Shown: positions 1 to 12,883, counted from the first letter of the stretch. The stretch is 64,000 bases of DNA from Kingdonia uniflora (GCA_014058105.1 JACGCM010002156.1:806001-870000); one strand, 5' to 3'. The notes: generated from the sequence alone by a model not told the origin. Numbers and translations: made by a program.

Positions 1-10
1 GATTAAAAAT

Positions 11-93
11 CCGACTTGCCGGATTCGAACCAGCGACCTAAGGATAACAGCAACAACTACAGTCCTCCGCTCTACCAACTGAGCTAAAGTCGG
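11..93 (-). tRNA. tRNA-Tyr (anticodon GTA), intron-containing
   Basis: Read on the minus strand, this folds into a full cloverleaf. The acceptor stem pairs CCGACTT with AAGTCGG, the D arm contains AGCTCAGTTGGTAGAGC, the anticodon is GTA, and the T arm contains GGTTCGAATCC. About 10 extra bases follow the base next to the anticodon (after ACTGTAG and before ATCCTTAGG). This is the usual place for the short intron of nuclear plant tRNA-Tyr genes. CCA is not encoded, as expected. The intron and the standard Pol III boxes indicate a nuclear rather than an organellar gene. Confidence 0.95.
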
Positions 94-519
94 TTGATGC
101 TGTTATCTAACGATTTTACAAATACAACCTTTAAAATAATGAAACATAAAAAAAAATAAACAATTACAACATTCAAACATATAATAAATAAAAAGGAAGT
201 TTAGATTAGCAGAGAAATTGGTAACTATTTGAATCAGAATGGTTCAAATAAGGTTACTGCAGAAGATTGTAGTGGAATTCATATCTAACAAAATTCGTAA
301 AACATGGACATACCCAGAAATCATGCCTTTTAACAAACTGATCCAGATTAGGGAACCCATTAGTAGTTTGAATTCTTATCAGAATAAAACTAACTTTAAG
401 GAAGATAAGAAATGTTACAAGGAATGTTGAAGGGGATAAATATCTAACACAATACCCATTTATGGGAACAATACCCATTTATGGGAACTACATGTAAGAT
501 GATCTAGGCATCTTAATCA

Positions 520-3500
520 TCACAATGCATCTCGGGAAGCAATACGGCATGTGATGGCATCTGCAAGAGAGGATATCCCAAGTTCTGAGGCAGATATTTT
601 ATAGTGCTGAAAAAGATTAAACATTGAAGTGTTAGTGAAATAAAAGGTAAGACGAAAATAAGTCACTTGATTGGAACTTTCAAAGACCTTTAGTATTTGG
701 GATTTATTTGCTCTGCCATCCAGCTCCTCCAAGTCGATCTTTTTCCCATCAATAAGCTTCTCAACAGCATTTATCTAGAAGGATACTTCAATATTATATT
801 CAGTACAAACAAATACTATCAAGGTTCATGGGATAACATGAAGGTCGCAGTCTCACCTGATCAAGAGAAGCATCGAAACGGGCAACAAGAACATAAGTTG
901 AGTCGTCAGAGATGCCACATCTTTTGAAAGATTCAGTAATCTAGAAGAAGAAATGAAATGGACCTCAATATACACTTTTCGGGTAGAACAAAGAATTAAA
1001 AACCAAAGTGAGTAAATAGTGAAAGGAAATTACGTGCTTAGATCCAGAGTAATTGAAGACGAGCTCGGAGTGGGGAGTGCGTGTTGTCAACGAGTTTCTT
1101 GATTTAGCCAAAATGGTCTTGTGAGCAGCTGCTAGAACAGGAAAAACATCTGGAATCTGTCTCAAATTTTGGAAAAAGAAAATAAGTATAAGCGCTTATG
1201 TTTGGATGTTGAGAAACACGTTGAAAATGAAATTAGGGGAGGAATCTTACAAGTGATGCATTGAGGAATGCTACCTCTGGTTCTAGTGTCCCAGCTTGCA
1301 TAAGATCCAAGAGCTCCCTGATGGAAAATGAAAGAGAAATAAAAGATTTTAGTATCATTATTCGAAATGTGGTTTTAAGCATTTCAACTGTCTTAGATCA
1401 TTAGATGCAAACAACAATAAATATGGTTATAGTCTATATCTTGTTCTCTCAAGTGATTCAATGCAACAATATCAATGATTGCAGGCGGACATTGTGAACC
1501 CGGAATGAAAAACTAGAAATCAAGTCTAGTACGATTGTTGCAAGGAAATTGTGTCAATGTATAAGAACTAAAAGTTGCTAGAGGTAGATGAACCCCTGAA
1601 GTAGTATGTTCTAAGCAATCACAAATAAGATTCAAGAGGGTGTTAGTTGATACTCAAAAAAGAAGCAGATGAGGTTTTAATAACGAATCAACTCCCTAGT
1701 ATATGACGGACTTCAAGTGCGCTAGGCTTAAGGAAATGAAAACGAAGTCCTGGAGAACCATTTATTTGTGTTGGGCAAGAAAACTGGGGAAAGGAATTCA
1801 TTTTATGCATTCGACTAAACAACTGGGAAGGTGGTTTTTAACTCTTAAATCGTCTACTCCCAACGGAAAAACTTTAGGGCTCAAAAAAGGAGAAAACTTA
1901 AAGGAGGGTAGAGAAAGAGAGAATACAAAGAGAGAAAATCTAGATTTTGAAGAACCCTAGATGTAAGATTTTGGGAGATAGAAATGTAGAAATAAGAAGG
2001 GGAGGAAAACATTGATATTCCAAGATTCTTATTATTACAAATTTTACTGCTCTTTATATAACAGGGGGTCACTAAACTACTTCTATTACTAACCAATGTG
2101 GGACTAAAGGAGGAGTATATGTGTAGACACACAATATACTTCAACATATTAGAACTAAAGGTTTCATCTAAAAACCAATTGGCAATGAGAGGAGTATCCC
2201 CAGGATCTTATATTTTGAGTTGCAAGACTCTATTTGCCCGATGTGGGACTATATATCTCAACACGCCCCCTCACGTGTGGCGTAATTTATGAGCTCAACA
2301 CGTGGACGAATATATGGTTGATGCGGAGTAGTACATGGGCCGTTGGGCTCGACACGTAGAAGAAATGCACGTGGAAGATAATTTATGAGATGAAGTTGAA
2401 GAGAGAAATTAAAAGAAAACCAAGAGAATATTTAAATAGATAAAAATTTGATTGAAAAATCTAGAAACATAAACTAAGAATAGAATAATCAAGGGTTAAG
2501 GGAAGAGAAATCTAGAGTGAGAGACAAAAATTTAAGTAAGAAACTTGAAAATTGCAATCAACCGTGAGATAGAGAAAATGCAGATATTGAGTGAAACCTG
2601 AAAAATCAAAAAAGAGAAAAAGGACACGATAGTACGACATACATATTTCATAGAAGACTTAAAAGATGATTTAGGGAGAATTGGACAGAAAAAATATGGG
2701 GAGTAATAATATCTAAAATAAATAAGATTGGGAATAACAGCACAGTCAAAAAGGAGTTTACCTAATGACTAAGCACCAGCTCTTACTCGTCGTAACCAAA
2801 ATGTTCGGACACACCCAACTTGCACAAAAACTAGAGATTAGGCCTCCCGTCTAAACTACCAATCAGCCTTGCAGAAACAGATCTTTTCCTGACACTTCTA
2901 ACCGGCAGCATATCAAACAATTATTGGGGATCCAGCGACAAGAAGATCTACCTTTGGAGATTCCAATATGTTCTATAGTCTATGTATACATTCCCTACCC
3001 TCAATTCATTTCAAAATCTCACCACTTGATAGCGTAATCGTGAGCTTCACATGCATTTCACTTTCCAAACACTAACAACCTAATAACAATTAACAACAGA
3101 CACGAGCACCAAGAAATGGAACCTATATTTTATAATCATCACATTCTTACCCCAACTCTCAATAAAAATTAAGCCCTCAGATAGTATTAATAAAAAAAAC
3201 TGTTGTTCCCAATGCCCTCGAATCTACTCTCACTATCTCATTGCCCACATTTTGTAGACTTTCCATAACAATAAATAACGAAGGAAAGATTCACAATAGA
3301 ATTTATTACGTGTAAGCAAAAATTCACAAGATAATTCCCCGTATAATACACATTTTCGGGGTTAAAAATATTTATATGTCATTAGTTGTACAGTGACAAT
3401 GAAAAGAAAAAGAAAAAAACTCCAATGAAAATTTCCATGTACTTTAAGTAGTTTTCCTCTCTAAGAACTAACGCCCCACTTATATCCTTTGTTTGTACAT

Positions 3501-4046
3501 AAAACACCCCTGAACTTACTTACCTCTCTTTGCCCTATCTTTTCTTCTCTATGATCTCTCTTCCTCTAATTTCCCTTAGACCGCCACAAACTGAGAGCTC
3601 CTTTTGTTCTCCACCTCCATCTTTCTTTTTCTTCGGCTACATTACAAACTCACTAATTTAAAGGATAACTACAAGAGAAAATCACCTCTCCTCTTCTTAC
3701 CATCGTTCTTTCTTCAGTTAAAAATACCCAAACCAGCATCTCATTCTATTCTTCTTCAACCACAATAAGCAGCAATTGTTTTAACTTTTAACTACATTGG
3801 TTTATTCTAGCACAACTTACAAAATATACATGATATTAACTTAAGCTAAGTTTGAGCTTGATTAGGTTTCACAGTGAATTTAAATATCTCTAACATAAAT
3901 TAAACTATACCTAGATAATAAAAATCAATAAATTCGCAGAATTTCCCCCTTTTCGAATAATCAAACTCTTCAAACTAATCAACTATGGGGCATCCACCAA
4001 ACATCTAAAACCAATTCCAAGAACTTAATTTAACCCAAAAAACATG

Positions 4047-4090
<44 letters not shown>

Positions 4091-4158
4091 TTGGAGTTGG
4101 TAACATCTGTATAAAGGGCGAGAAAGAGCGAGCTTCCATCAACTTCAAATTCCTTCAT
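520..4158 (-). CDS. CGI121: EKC/KEOPS complex subunit CGI121 (TPRKB homologue)
   Basis: This gene encodes the small KEOPS subunit that helps form threonylcarbamoyl-adenosine (t6A) on tRNAs. Six coding exons on the minus strand splice in frame into 171 residues: 4158-4091, 1317-1251, 1156-1034, 940-857, 774-688 and 606-520. All junctions are GT-AG. The product starts MKEFEVDGSS and contains QAGTLEPEVAFLNAS, PVLAAAHKTILAKS, LTTRTPHSELVFNYSGSKH, YVLVARFDAS and a C-terminus rich in ISSLADAITCRIASRDAL, all typical of plant CGI121. The start codon is fixed by the family N-terminus (ALYTDVTNSKELL across the first splice). Introns 2-5 are only 81-94 bp, but intron 1 is 2773 bp and contains repeat-like DNA. 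A (CT)n run begins right after its donor (GTACTCTC). Identification is by recognised family sequence. Confidence 0.93.
1950..2345. repeat. Possible diverged retroelement fragment in CGI121 intron 1
   Basis: This part of the long intron contains twice-repeated phrases of the kind ATGTGGGACTA and a stretch CAACACGCCCCCTCACGTG followed by several ACACGTG/CACGTGG motifs. Such phrases recur in degenerate plant LTR-type repeats. No ORF, no paired LTRs and no target-site duplication were found, so the class is uncertain. The rest of the intron (2346-4045) is AT-rich with nothing recognisable. Confidence 0.3.
4046..4087. repeat. (GA)n microsatellite next to a splice donor
   Basis: About 20 GA units with one short interruption. 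On the minus strand, the coding strand of CGI121, this reads (CT)n and starts two bases inside intron 1, right after the donor GT. Confidence 0.9.
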
Positions 4159-5062
4159 GGATGAGCTAAGATTTTGATTATAAAACTTCACCTGAAACAG
4201 AGATTTTAATGAGGATTAAATTAGGGTTCTTCTTTCCCGCCTTTTTTAGAGGAGAAGAAGGAGAAGTTTGAGTTTGGCAGAACTAAGAGCTCCAGAATCG
4301 TCAACTCATTCGGCTGTCTTAGGAACAGCCAAGTGATTCGGCGCTTCTCTTTGAGAGCGCGTTTAGTAACTTACATACACCTGAGTCTATGATCAATTTA
4401 GGATAATTTAATTGGAACGACTATCGATCAGGCGTGCCATTTCAAAATAAATAAAAAAACTTCAGACAGGTTCGGCTGGAGCATTTACAGGTGCAGCATG
4501 ATCCCCAGTTGTTTGAACGAACTTGGAGATCAATCAGGCTCTGCTGAATGATTAAAGCATTGATTCAAATAGCAATTACATTTCCTGCATAAATAACGGG
4601 AATAAAAGCAAGCAGGACAGACCAACTGATGCATACAGTAACAATCAATAAACTCGCAGCCCTGCAAACACAATCCATTTATGTTTTAAATCAACAGAAA
4701 GAATAATACTTAACAAAAGAAACGACACTCTTCCATTTATGTTTTATTTATATACCAAATCAAAAATTTCAAAACAAACTCACACATCATAATACATGGG
4801 ATACCGCAAACATATACAATACAAATTTATTACCTCTTTATGTTCATAATTAACTTAGTCCCCCTCTCCAATGACCATAAACGGTACACTTCCCTGAGGA
4901 TCAACATCAGAAACAAATCAGCGTATATCATACATGGAGGTCTTGCGTGTCTGTACAGATCTAACTCCGGGACTCAAAATCTCTATACAGGGGTATAAAC
5001 TTTTTCAAAAAAGAGATGTATCACAACAACAGCAACAAATGAGGACATAGACAGATGGAAAA

Positions 5063-7933
5063 TCACACTGGTTTTTGTGCTTGCGCTTTTCTTCTCGCCA
5101 AGAACATTATGAGACGTGGAAATAGTGATTTCTTCTTTTTCTTGATCACCTTCACTTCTGAGGAAGAATCAGTTTCCGGGTTACTATTTGATGTAAACAG
5201 TTTATGACTCATCACAGACTGAACAGTAGCACTAGTAGCAGTAGCAGTATCAGACACCATATTAGAGCTCTTTACTTCGTTTCTCTCCTCGAAGCTCATC
5301 CTTGGGCTTCTGATGGAGTTTACGACCGCTTGTTGACCAGTCTCATTAGCTTTTCGTCGTTGCTCATGTTCAGCCCTCCATTTCCTCAATTCTTGTTCCA
5401 CACCTAGTTTTCCTTCCTTTGCCTTCTCGGCCTTCTCCATTGCAGTTCTCAATGCTTCCTTTCTCGCAGACATTTCTCTGTTAACTTCCTCTAGCTTTTC
5501 TAAGCTTTTGACCTCAGAATCCTTGGCTGATTCTATCTGGGAAATGGCAGCGGATACTTTCATTATCGCTTGTTCCTCGGCTTCTTGAGCTCTCTTGCTA
5601 AGTGCGTAATACTCCTCTAAAGAAAGTGTCACCCCTGCAGACTTATCCTCTGTTTCACTATCTTGTAATGCATTGACCGCTGCTAACGCCAATTTCTCTG
5701 ATGCATTGGCAGCCTCAATTTCCTTTTGAGCAGCGTGCAATCTGCTCTCCATGGTACTTGCACAAGCCCTCGCTAATTCTGCCTCTTCTTTTACCTTTCG
5801 TAACTCTTCACGGGCCACTTCAGCAATTGACTTGGCACGATCTGCTTCTTGAGCTGCTTTTTGAAGTTGTTTTGGTAGATCAACCACCTTCTCTCTAGCT
5901 TCTTTTGCTTTTATCTGAACTGCTGCTATTTCTGATATAGTTTTGTCTAGTTCAGCTTCAAGAGACGCAACTGCAACTGATGCCATTCCTTCTCTTTGTC
6001 TCATGGTTGCGAGTGCAGACTTCTCTTTTGGAGCTCAGATTTTAAAGAAACAGCTGCAACTTTTAAACAAGTTACTTCTGCTGTTGCTTTCTCAATATTA
6101 AGCTTCACTTCTTCAAGCTCCTTCTTCGCTGAAGCAACTGCTGCTTCTACATCTTTATGGCTCTCCTTCTTTGTTTCTGCATTCTCACTTTCTTCATTCA
6201 CATCTCCATTGCTTTCTTGGTTCAATTTGGCTTCCATATAAGATATTAATTCCGCTTTTAGATCAAGTAGCAATGCTGATGCCGTATCTAGTTTCTCCTT
6301 GAGATCTTTTGTCGATAGAAGTTGTTCATTCAATTTATGCAGCTCCTCTTCTGCTTGCTTTAGTTCTTTCTCCCAATTGAGGGTGTCTTGCTCTCTTGCC
6401 ATAGCTGCTCCAATTCTCTGTTCCTCTGCCTCGAGATGTGCAGCATGTGCAGATTCCAACGACTCCCTCGTTGCAATCAGTTCTAGTGTCAGTTCCTCCA
6501 CTGTCTTCTCAACTTCTTTTGACGCGGAAACAGCATCCGCTGCTTTCTTAACCGCTATGTCCTTCTCAGTAAGTAAAGATGAATACTCATTCCGCAGCTT
6601 TTCCAACTCATCCTTTACGGTTTTAAGTTCGACAGTTGCAGAAGTGTGCCTTGCTTTGGCAACCTCAAGTTGTGCTTTGGCTGCAACACTTGCTTCATCG
6701 GCGATCCCTTGCTCCATCTCTTCCATTCTGAGCTTGGCAAGTTCTGAATCTTGTTTTGCTTGGTGTTCTTCAGTTTGTGCTCTCTCAAGATTCAGCTTTA
6801 ACTCTTCTATGAGTCTCTTTGTGCTTTCTAGCTCCTTTACAACTTGTGCCTTTGCATCTTCAGCTACTTCTGACTGCTTTTTATAACTAGGAATCTCTTC
6901 TTGGGCCTTCTCTAGTTCATGTTCTACAAGCTTACGCCTCTGTACAGTGCCAAAGATTAATTCGTTTTGTTAGAGATGGAGAAATCATAGAAACATGCAA
7001 TAAAGCCAAAAAAATTGTGCTAATGAAGAAATAACCATAGTTTCGTACGCTGAGAAACAGATAACTCGCAACAACTATATACAACTTCTGAGGATTAAAG
7101 TGTAAAACACGATAAGGAGGAAAGAAAAACACAAGTACATATAGTCTTACAACATATAAAAATAATGAAGAGGATGCATGAAAACTTCGATACAACTTAT
7201 GACCTCATAAATTAACACTAAAATGTTATTTCTCTGATAGATAGCAACTCAAATAAAAATCAGAAACATTTTTTACCTCCACAGTTTGGATTTTATGAGC
7301 TTTCCAGTCTACAATTCCTCCAAACTTGGTAACAGCTTCTTTAACAGACTCGAAAGGCGATGCAGTATCAACCAGTATCCTGTTTGCATCAACCTTTTTT
7401 CCATATTTTGAAGGTTCAGCTGTATCTGGTACTCTTTTGGGTATGCTTACAGCCTCCACTAGGTTCTGAACGGGCTCATTAGATTGGCCATCGTGTTTTA
7501 GGCCATCTTCAGAGACTACTACACCACTGGGGATTTGAGAAGGTGTTACATCATTAATTACACCATCTTCAGGTTGTTGTGGAGTATTATTCTGCTGTGC
7601 TATTGTTTCTAATGAAATGGGTATAGGTGGAACATCATGGTTTTCTGAGGACTCTATTGCAATCTCCTCGACTTCGGAATCCAATTTATCTACATTCTCC
7701 GGTGTCAAAGGTGTCTTAGCTTCTAGCAGTGGGTCATCAGAAACATCTGGTTTATTTGTTATTTCAGACTCTGCTAAAGTCTTGCTATGATGTTCTTCAG
7801 ATTCCTGGTTTTCTTCGACGATTAAGGAAGTAAAAGATTCTAAATCAATATGTGCACCTTCTTGAGAAGATAATGAAGCAGGCAGAGAAGATTCGGGAGG
7901 AGAATCTCCTTCGGCTTGTCTCATTTCGTCCAT
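5063..7933 (-). CDS. WEB1: WEB family coiled-coil protein, WEB1-like (one frameshift)
   Basis: WEB1 and its partner PMI2 regulate blue-light chloroplast photorelocation in the cytosol. Exon 1 is 7933-7277 (219 codons). It holds an acidic, low-complexity N-terminus and ends with the WEB-family signature [15 protein letters not shown] then [12 protein letters not shown], near residues 190-219. Exon 2 is 6939-5063 and encodes long alternating Ala/Glu/Lys coiled coils, ending in a basic tail ([10 protein letters not shown]). The junction GAG/GTAAAA...TACAG/AGG gives the family sequence VERRKLVE. Near 6025 the frame breaks. After SLKSELQK the reading frame runs to a stop, while the next frame continues with [20 protein letters not shown], as the family expects. 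One missing G accounts for this exactly and would give 844 residues, close to the usual length. The break could be an assembly error or a recent mutation. Confidence 0.9.
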
Positions 7934-9050
7934 TTTACCTCAAAGTAATGTCTGAAAAAGTTTCAAAAAATTATCTGCAAAAAAATCCAAAACAGTGACG
8001 TAGAAGTTAGATCTTAGCATATTTTGAGTTATGAATCTCCTATTAAAAAAACTCTTTCTAAACTACTGCTTATTTAAAACAAGAAAGAAACGTACATATA
8101 CACAAAACCATTCTAAATACAAACCAATATGTGTTACACATAACAACGATACTTCCCCTCAATAAAATAAAAAAACGTGTCCGACACCCTGACACTCCGA
8201 CACACGTGTCCAACATTATTTACAAGGTACTTTTCTATTTCTTATTACCTAGGTGTCATCTTCATTCCTACACAGATGAAGGCCGACGAAGGATGAGAAC
8301 ATTGGTTTTGATAAATGAAAGTTTGCAAAGAGAAGGTTGTACAATACTAAACCGAGAATTGGCCTAAGTAGTAACTAAACCAAGGAAAAATCGTCAAGGA
8401 TCTCATTTGGGAAATTTTAGCCAGTGACTCTAATTACATTCTAGATGTAACCAAATGGTGCAATAAGAAGCATAAAAAGTTATGGATCCGGCGCACATGT
8501 ATTCATTCCAAATCAATATCATATCCTAGAAGAAAAAAACTGCACGTCTCTCCTTACCTAGAATACCAAGTGTTTCTATGAATCAAATTTGTATTAATTG
8601 GAATAAAATTGAAATTTGGTGTCAGACTTGAGATGATTATATATAACAACACCCTCCAATTCATAGAAAACATTAATATTAAATATTAACAGAGCATAAA
8701 CTAAAACCTAAAATTAAACTTATATATTTCTTAAAAGAGAGAATTAAACTACAGAGATGAACTTACACGAAAGAAGAAAGAAGTTGACTCGGTCTCCTAT
8801 GTTTCCATTAAAACATATAATTAGAAGAAGCGAAAAAAAAGCTTGAGAGAGAGAGTCACCTGTCCGTGGTTGAGACTCGAGATCCAAGCAAAGCTGTGGT
8901 AGCTCTCTTTCTCTGTACGTCTGTTGTTGATGATGATGATGGTATTTGTACAATTCTCTTTTGTATATTTTACAGATAAAAGAAAAAGTTTTATTTTATT
9001 TTTTGCAGAGAGAGAGATAGAAGACTTGAGAGAACACCACAATCTACGGA
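7934..9050 (-). other. 5' leader of the WEB1-like gene with probable intron
   Basis: On the minus strand, GGACAG/GTGACT at 8860/8859 is a good donor and TTTTTTTGCAG/ATAATT at 7975/7974 a good acceptor. They define a leader intron of about 885 bp, with a leader exon roughly 9050-8860. The leader exon contains CT-rich and ATC-repeat sequence and no conserved ORF. The exact transcription start cannot be read from sequence. Nothing else recognisable lies in this stretch. Confidence 0.45.
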
Positions 9051-9722
9051 AGGAGCGGTGAGGAGCTGACATATTGCCACATCATCCATCATCTTTACTT
9101 TTTTTAAAGCCACCGTCCATTTTGGCAGTCCTTTCACTTTTTCCACCGTATCAAACTGTAAATCTACCTATCTCCACCGTTTTTGACACTGAGATGCAAA
9201 ACTGTAAAAAAAATCGTTATAGCCGTTATCAGGGGAGTAGAAGTTCTAAAGTTGCGAGGGAGGGTGTCTGATTGCAATACGGGAGTTAAAGCTTTTGCTA
9301 ACAAGTCTTCAGATCTTTCTTGGGGAGCTCTTACTCTTGCTCTGAATTTATTCAGTTTGACAGTAAATTTTATTGGTTTTCGCTTTTTAAGTATATTAGT
9401 ACATCTCTTAATTTTGTAGCTTTCCTCGTGGGGTGCCCATTATTTTAGATTTTGTTGTAATATTTCAAATGAGGCTGCAAACCTCATCTTTATTACCTAA
9501 GTCAAGTCCAAAATATATATATATCATACCCTCATCTTCTTAATTTGCCCCATTTCTCTTTTCTTCACAATCTCTTCTCCATCACTCTCTCCTTTCTCCC
9601 CCATCTTCTCTCTCACATCAAGTCTTTTCAACTTGTGGTGTTACTAGTTTTTTAACGACACACACAAACACGTTGTTTTTTCACATGGGAAGCAATAAAT
9701 CGCTAAAGATGCAATTGCATTA
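9051..9722. other. Intergenic region, no gene recognised
   Basis: AT-rich DNA between the WEB1-like promoter and the MITE. The short frames present have no family features and no splice-supported extension. Confidence 0.5.
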
Positions 9723-10712
9723 GAGCATCTCCTCCAATGCCCCCCTCGTAGTAACACTTCGACTCAAGGGATCCAACTGTGCCTTTAGTTTATAACTTAA
9801 GTTGAAGGTAAGGTGGCAGATTTAACGATCGCAACTTAATCTTATCAGTGCCTAAGACTTAAGAGCATCTCCAATAGTACCTACCTTGGTGACTTGAAAT
9901 CCAGGGTAGTTCATATATAAGTAGGCTATTTTCATGGAAGAGATGTTTTTGTTTTCTTCTTCTTCTAAACGGGTGCACAAGTCTTATGCGTCTATATGTA
10001 AAAAAAAAAACAGGTGCATATATAAGTTTTGTGCTCTTACGTTAAATTCGTTAAGAAAAAAGACAATCGGGTGCATAAGTCTTATGTGCATGTATTAAAA
10101 CAAATAGACGCATAAGTCTTATATACCCGATTGTAGCCTTTGAATCCAAGGTCTCGACTTGGATTCCAAGTCGAGAACTTTGAATATGAGGTAGTTTTAA
10201 CTTTGAGTTAGCACTGTTTGATGGTTTGCTTGGTGTTTTGATAGATAACAACTCAAATAAAAACCCATGAGAGAGGGAGCGATTTTTGTTATGATTAGTG
10301 TCTTTTTTATGAGTTATATACTCAAAGGATAACTCTTATTGGTAATGTTTGAGTAAAAGAGGGTACTGAAGATAAAATGATCCTTTAAAGCATTTCAATA
10401 GTTGCCTCAATACTTGAAAAACACACATGCCACATATGATTACTCTATTTTTCGGCCTATAGCAGTTGCCTCATATACTTGAATGTTGAGTTTGAAGTAA
10501 GACGCATAAAGTTTATGTGCCCTAAAAAGGTGGGCTCCTAAAGGTTATGTGCCTGATATATATATATTTTTTTTAAACTCATCGGTCTATAACCTTTATG
10601 CGTCTAATGACTTAAATGAAATTCAAGCATTGAGTCTTGTCGAGAGAGATCTCTCTAATACTTCAAATTCAAGGGTTGCCCAAAAAAGATTCAAGCCTTC
10701 TTGGAGATGCTC
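9723..10712. mobile_element. Tourist/PIF-Harbinger-type MITE, 990 bp
   Basis: The element starts GAGCATCTCC and ends with the inverted copy GGAGATGCTC. It is flanked on both sides by TTA (9720-9722 and 10713-10715), the 3-bp duplication typical of PIF/Harbinger MITEs. A further internal GAGCATCTCCAATAG copy at about 9862 suggests an internal duplication or a nested copy. Inside are several variants of the phrase GCATAAGTCTTATG. No transposase is present. The right end is 49 bp upstream of the start codon of the next gene. Confidence 0.65.
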
Positions 10713-10761
10713 TTACAAATTCACTAAAGGCAGCAACTAGTGGAGAAAAAGAAAAACAGAA

Positions 10762-12883
10762 ATGGCGGTAGATGCTGTTGAATCCCCATTATCTTCCTCC
10801 CCTACACCTCACTTCAATCAGCCACGTCACTTCTACGTAGCCGTTGACAGACTCCAATTCAAAATGGTACCTCTCTCTCTCTCAATTTCAAGATTTCTCA
10901 ATTAGGTTTAATTTTGATAATTAAAACTTTGCAGGAGACATTGGTAGATCTGTTAGGAGTAGCAGGGAAACATTCATCCCTACCGATGGTTATATGTTGC
11001 AGTACTCGCGACGAACTCGACATGGTTTGCTCTGCAGTTTCCGATCTTTCTTACATATCTTTGGCACCTCTGGTAATTAATATTTTTGCCCCTTTTGTTT
11101 CATCATCACTGTGTCATCTTAGAATTGTCTTGTACACACACACTTTTAATTACCATTTTCTTAGAACATGGGACTGATGAATTAAGGTTGGTTGATATAT
11201 TTGGATTCCAGTTTACCGTATTTGGGTTATTTTTATTTGTGTGTATAAGTAAAGTAGAATAAGGCATTAAGGTTGTTGATCAGTATTGAAGTCGTTGTGG
11301 GACATATAACCGTCAAGTGGTTAAAAAAAATCGTTAGAGTGTTTGAACCTCCTTGGTTTAGAGGCAACTTGGGAACCCAAAATCATTCAATCTTGAGCTC
11401 TTTGCAGCATTTCCCATTCAGATTCATCTGTGACTAGAGAAGGGTTAGAAATGAGAAAACGCGAGAGGGAGTAAAAGATGGGAGGTACCAAATTGGATTT
11501 TGTGAAATACCTATTTGTTTTCATTAGATAGGCAACCGATGTGAAGATTTTAGATGATAAGCGCAAGTAGAAGAGATAAAAGTCTGTTTGTAAAAGTGAG
11601 TGTAAGTAGAAAAGTTCCCTAGGATCAGTCAGCTATCTTTGATTTTGGTGGATATATGAATTTTTCTTGGTATCGATAACAAATTGGTATCAGACCTCAT
11701 AATTTATCTGTATTTGACAAATGTAATTACCAGGTTTAGGTTTAAGGTTTCCAAATTTATGGTGCTAAATTCATTAATTTATGTCAGACTGTTTACCCAG
11801 GTAAGTCGCATTTCTTTTTATGTCTAAAATATTGTATTGATTATCATACATATTCATCAATTCATGCAGTACAGTGATCTCGCTGAAACTGAACGTGCAT
11901 TAGTATTGGAAAGGTTCCGCCTATCAACTGTAGAATTGAACAATAGCATTACTTCTCGTCCTGAGGATGATAGTGAAACTGAAAATCAAGAGCATAAATC
12001 ATGTATGGTTGTTGTAACGGATGCTTGTCTGCCACTTATTGCTTCTGGGGAGTCACCTATGTCAGCACGTCTCTTAATAAATTATGAGTTACCAACAAAG
12101 AAGGTGTGTCTTCTCTTGTTTTCCTGTACGCAATTTTCGTCTCGTAAAATTTACATTTTATTACTGGAGTTTGATGTGAGTTCTTTGATGTATAAGCATT
12201 TTGGTTTAAGGCGGATCTGTTATTGATCTCTTATTCTACATATTGTCTACGAGTGCATTTTTTCTGACAGGGTAAAACTCTTTCTAACGGAGTTAAATCC
12301 AAGGATAAAAAAGAGAAGTCGAACTCACAACTGTCATACTAAGTGAATAGTTACATTTTCTTCCTGTTTGTATTTGCAGACAACCTGAAAGAGGTTTAAA
12401 CCTGTTAGCAAAATCAAACTCACGCACTAACTCGTCAATCTAACATTTCTTGCAGGAAACATATTTGAGGCGCATGCAAACTTGTTTGACAGCAGGTTTT
12501 CTTTTCACCTTTAACATTTGAATTAAACAGGCTTTGGTTCCATTTTCTAACAGTATGTTGGATAAATATGACAGATGGAATCGTGATCAACATGGTTGTA
12601 GGGGGTGAAGTTGTGACCTTGAAAAATCTCGAGGAAAGCAGCGGTCTTGTCATAGCTGAGATGCCCATACATGTAAGTTCATTGCTACGTTATTATTATC
12701 TTACTGGATGTGAAACCTTGCGATAAAAATTTAAGGCACATTTGTATCTTTTCTGCCTGTACGTACGTATGAGCCGAAGTTGTCAAGTTCATTGCTCATT
12801 TGTATGCTTTCTTCTAATACTATTTTTTTGAAGTTCCACTAACTTAACTAAATCTTGTGATGCAGATCTCTGAGATTTTATGA
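10762..12883 (+). CDS. DEAD-box helicase-like protein, C-terminal half only
   Basis: Six exons, 10762-10866, 10935-11072, 11870-12103, 12456-12495, 12575-12672 and 12866-12883, splice in frame with GT-AG borders into 210 residues. The protein resembles the second RecA-like domain of eIF4A-type RNA helicases: a segment like motif IV (PMVICCSTRDELDMV), YSDLAETERALVLERFR, the degenerate motif V region MVVVTDACLPLIASGE, LLINYELPTKKETYLRRM, and an eIF4A-like end (IAEMPIHISEIL). The motif VI arginine cluster HRxGRxGR is absent, and the whole N-terminal ATP-binding domain (Walker A, DEAD) is missing. It is therefore unlikely to be an active helicase and may bind a partner. I do not recognise an established symbol. 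Intron 2 (797 bp) and intron 3 (352 bp) hold no further coding sequence I can support. Confidence 0.82.

Noticed and set aside
6299..6886. 195-residue Ser/Cys/Ala-rich frame on the plus strand
   Set aside because: It is the complement of the Ala/Glu/Lys coiled coil of the WEB1-like gene, a typical antisense shadow.
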